A DNA stretch of 32,310 bases from NCBI GenBank assembly GCA_024635555.1, contig JAGXIO010000155.1:1-32310 (forward strand), in the 5' to 3' direction. The notes under the pieces are model-generated. The model saw nothing but the letters and a program-made list of their open reading frames with translations, did no database searches and was not told the DNA's origin. The stretch is from Saccharicrinis sp. Lineage in GTDB: Bacteria > Bacteroidota > Bacteroidia > Bacteroidales > Marinilabiliaceae. Positions 30,854 to 32,310 of this stretch are shown one piece after another (position 1 is the first letter of the stretch; each line of letters opens with the position of its first letter). The position numbers and the translations under genes are program-made.

Positions 30854-30978
30854 AATAAACAACGTTTGGTGATTTGTGTAACTACAAAGTGAGTACATAT
30901 AAAATCAAATTTCGAATAATTTATCGTTATTTCAGGTTAAGCAATAAAACAAGTGTAATTTAGGGCAATAATTTTATT

Positions 30979-31302
30979 ATGGAGATAAAAGAAGCGCAGC
31001 AAAAGGTTGATGAATGGATAAAAACCTACGGAGTACGGTATTTTAGCGAGCTGACCAACATGGTTATTCTTACGGAAGAGGTAGGTGAGCTGGCTCGGGT
31101 AATAGCGCGTAAATATGGGGAGCAATCGTTTAAGGAGGGTGAAAACGACAATATGGCCGATGAAATGGCCGACGTGCTTTGGGTTTTGATTTGCTTGGCC
31201 AATCAAACGGGTATTGACCTGGATGAGGCGCTGCAAAAAAATATCAGCAAAAAAACCAAACGAGATAAAGACAGACATATCAACAATAAAAAATTACAAT
31301 AA
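30979..31302 (+). CDS. MazG-like nucleotide pyrophosphohydrolase
   Basis: 107 residues, a single MazG domain. The metal-binding residues are present: E-E-V-G-E-L (LTEEVGELARVIA, about 32-44) and the D-E-M-A-D motif (ADEMADVLWVLI, about 60-71). Such proteins hydrolyse (d)NTPs to the monophosphate and pyrophosphate, often as house-cleaning enzymes. Its stop overlaps the deoC start by one base (TAATG), so translation is coupled; both act on nucleotide-derived compounds. Confidence 0.88.
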   Translation: MEIKEAQQKVDEWIKTYGVRYFSELTNMVILTEEVGELARVIARKYGEQSFKEGENDNMADEMADVLWVLICLANQTGIDLDEALQKNISKKTKRDKDRHINNKKLQ

Positions 31303-32201
31303 TGATGCAATCAGAAAACATATTAGACGAGTACACTATTGATTTTAAAGCGGCGGATATCAAGTCCGAAATTGAACGTATTACCAATGCCAACCAGCAT
31401 TTGGCAAGTGATGCTGATGTGCTAAAAAAAATATTTAGCTGTATCGACCTAACCACTTTGAAGGAAACGGATTCGGCGGATTCGGTGACTGGCTTTGTAC
31501 AAAAGGTAAACGATTTTAAGGAAAAATATCCCGATATGCCATCGGTAGGCGCCGTTTGCGTTTTTCCGGTCTTCGCGCCTATCATCAAACAATACCTAAA
31601 AGTGGAAGAAGTTCAGAAGGCGGTTGTGGCCGCGGGCTTTCCCTCGTCGCAAACATTTTTGGATATAAAAGTGATGGAGGTTAAAAAGGCAGTTAGTTTT
31701 GGAGCCAACGAAATTGATGTGGTTATTTCGGTGGGGGAGTTTTTAGAAGGTAACTACGAATTTGTTTATGAGGAGATACTTCAGCTTAAAGATGCTTGTG
31801 GCGAGGCTCACCTGAAAGTGATATTGGAAACGGGAGCCATCGGAGATGCGCAGCTCATTTGGAATGCTTCTATCATTGCCATGGATGCCGGTGCCGACTT
31901 TATTAAGACAAGCACGGGTAAAATACCCACAGCAGCAACGCTTGATGCTGCCTACGTGATGTGTAAAGCCATAAAAGCATATCATGCCAAAACCGGAAGA
32001 AAAGTAGGTTTTAAACCTGCAGGTGGAATTGCAGAAACCATTGAAGCAGTGAATTATTACACAGTAGTAAGTGATGTATTAGGTGAAGTGTGGTTGAATA
32101 ATACTCTTTTTAGGATAGGTGCTAGTAGATTGGCCAATAATTTATTGACTGATGTTTTGAGGATAGAAAGTGGCAGTTTGGAAGCGATAAAGTTTTTTTA
32201 G
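31302..32201 (+). CDS. deoC: Deoxyribose-phosphate aldolase
   Basis: 299 residues. It cleaves 2-deoxyribose 5-phosphate to glyceraldehyde 3-phosphate and acetaldehyde in deoxynucleoside catabolism. The Schiff-base Lys is in DFIKTSTGKIPTAAT, the second active-site Lys in VGFKPAGGI, and the catalytic Asp in GANEIDVVIS. An N-terminal extension of about 45 residues relative to the shortest bacterial forms is present, similar to the longer E. coli class. Start ATG at 31302 overlaps mazG-like stop. Terminated by the hairpin at 32250. Confidence 0.95.
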   Translation: MMQSENILDEYTIDFKAADIKSEIERITNANQHLASDADVLKKIFSCIDLTTLKETDSADSVTGFVQKVNDFKEKYPDMPSVGAVCVFPVFAPIIKQYLKVEEVQKAVVAAGFPSSQTFLDIKVMEVKKAVSFGANEIDVVISVGEFLEGNYEFVYEEILQLKDACGEAHLKVILETGAIGDAQLIWNASIIAMDAGADFIKTSTGKIPTAATLDAAYVMCKAIKAYHAKTGRKVGFKPAGGIAETIEAVNYYTVVSDVLGEVWLNNTLFRIGASRLANNLLTDVLRIESGSLEAIKFF

Positions 32202-32249
32202 TCATAACTCAAAGCTCTGCAAGCAGCGATGGTTTGATAATATAAATGG

Positions 32250-32279
32250 AAGCTCCACTAATTATAGTGGGGCTTTTTT
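32250..32279 (+). terminator. Rho-independent terminator of mazG-like/deoC
   Basis: Stem AAGCTCCACTA (32250-32260) / TAGTGGGGCTT (32265-32275), one G-T wobble, 4-nt loop, ending in six T. It begins 48 nt after the deoC stop. Confidence 0.85.
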
Positions 32280-32310
32280 CAATTAAAAACACCGTTATAC
32301 AAGGGTACAA

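Noticed and set aside
1-32310. tRNA, rRNA, riboswitch, phage attachment site or replication origin
   Set aside because: No cloverleaf, rRNA segment, known riboswitch core, integrase gene or dnaA-box cluster was recognised by eye; a covariance-model search would be needed to exclude small structured RNAs.

Overview
The window is ordinary Bacteroidota chromosome, most likely a marine or anaerobic Bacteroidales/Marinilabiliales-type genome; this placement is inference. The evidence is: the local order ftsX-DUF3098-uppP-truB-queA; the run engB / prs-rplY-pth-hslR / DUF4924; an OMP_b-brl_3 outer-membrane protein; a TlpA-like lipoprotein; and repeated matches to the Bacteroidota -7 promoter element TAnnTTTG just upstream of genes. 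Shine-Dalgarno sequences are mostly weak or absent. No rRNA, tRNA, CRISPR array or complete insertion sequence was seen.

Layout. 1-643: 3' part of a YbdL-like aminotransferase that has lost its PLP-binding lysine. 671-5940 (minus strand): an AspT/YidE-type membrane protein with two RCK_C domains, a YehS/DUF1456 protein, a radical SAM/SPASM enzyme abutting a small lipoprotein gene, and a TlpA-like thioredoxin lipoprotein. 6230-6961: a secreted protein of unknown function. 7079-11370 (minus): DUF4924, hslR, pth, rplY, prs and engB, a housekeeping translation and nucleotide block. 11695-14904 (minus): a TonB-receptor-like barrel protein behind an exported 1-Cys peroxiredoxin. 15335-19305 (plus): ftsX, DUF3098, uppP, truB, queA (envelope plus tRNA modification). 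19442-20752 (minus): photolyase. 20962-25676 (plus): universal stress protein, 6-phosphofructokinase, assimilatory APS reductase, S41 C-terminal processing protease. 25829-27360 (minus): patatin-like phospholipase and hemolysin-III/PAQR membrane protein.

27391-30853 is the accessory part. It holds an intact RelE/RelB-type toxin-antitoxin pair, a Phd/YefM antitoxin followed by a 37-codon stump of its toxin, a C-terminal remnant of an MNT nucleotidyltransferase, and a MazEF pair whose antitoxin is split by a 1-nt frameshift exactly between its DNA-binding and toxin-neutralising parts. A gene fragment of uncertain origin, a perfect palindrome and GC-rich low-complexity DNA lie among them. ArsR and QueD genes sit inside this zone. 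The window ends with a MazG-like pyrophosphohydrolase overlapping deoC, and a terminator.

Items most worth a second look are the lysine-less aminotransferase, the radical SAM/lipoprotein pair (a recognised but functionally uncharacterised system), the split MazE, and a hairpin repeat present in two copies about 14 kb apart.
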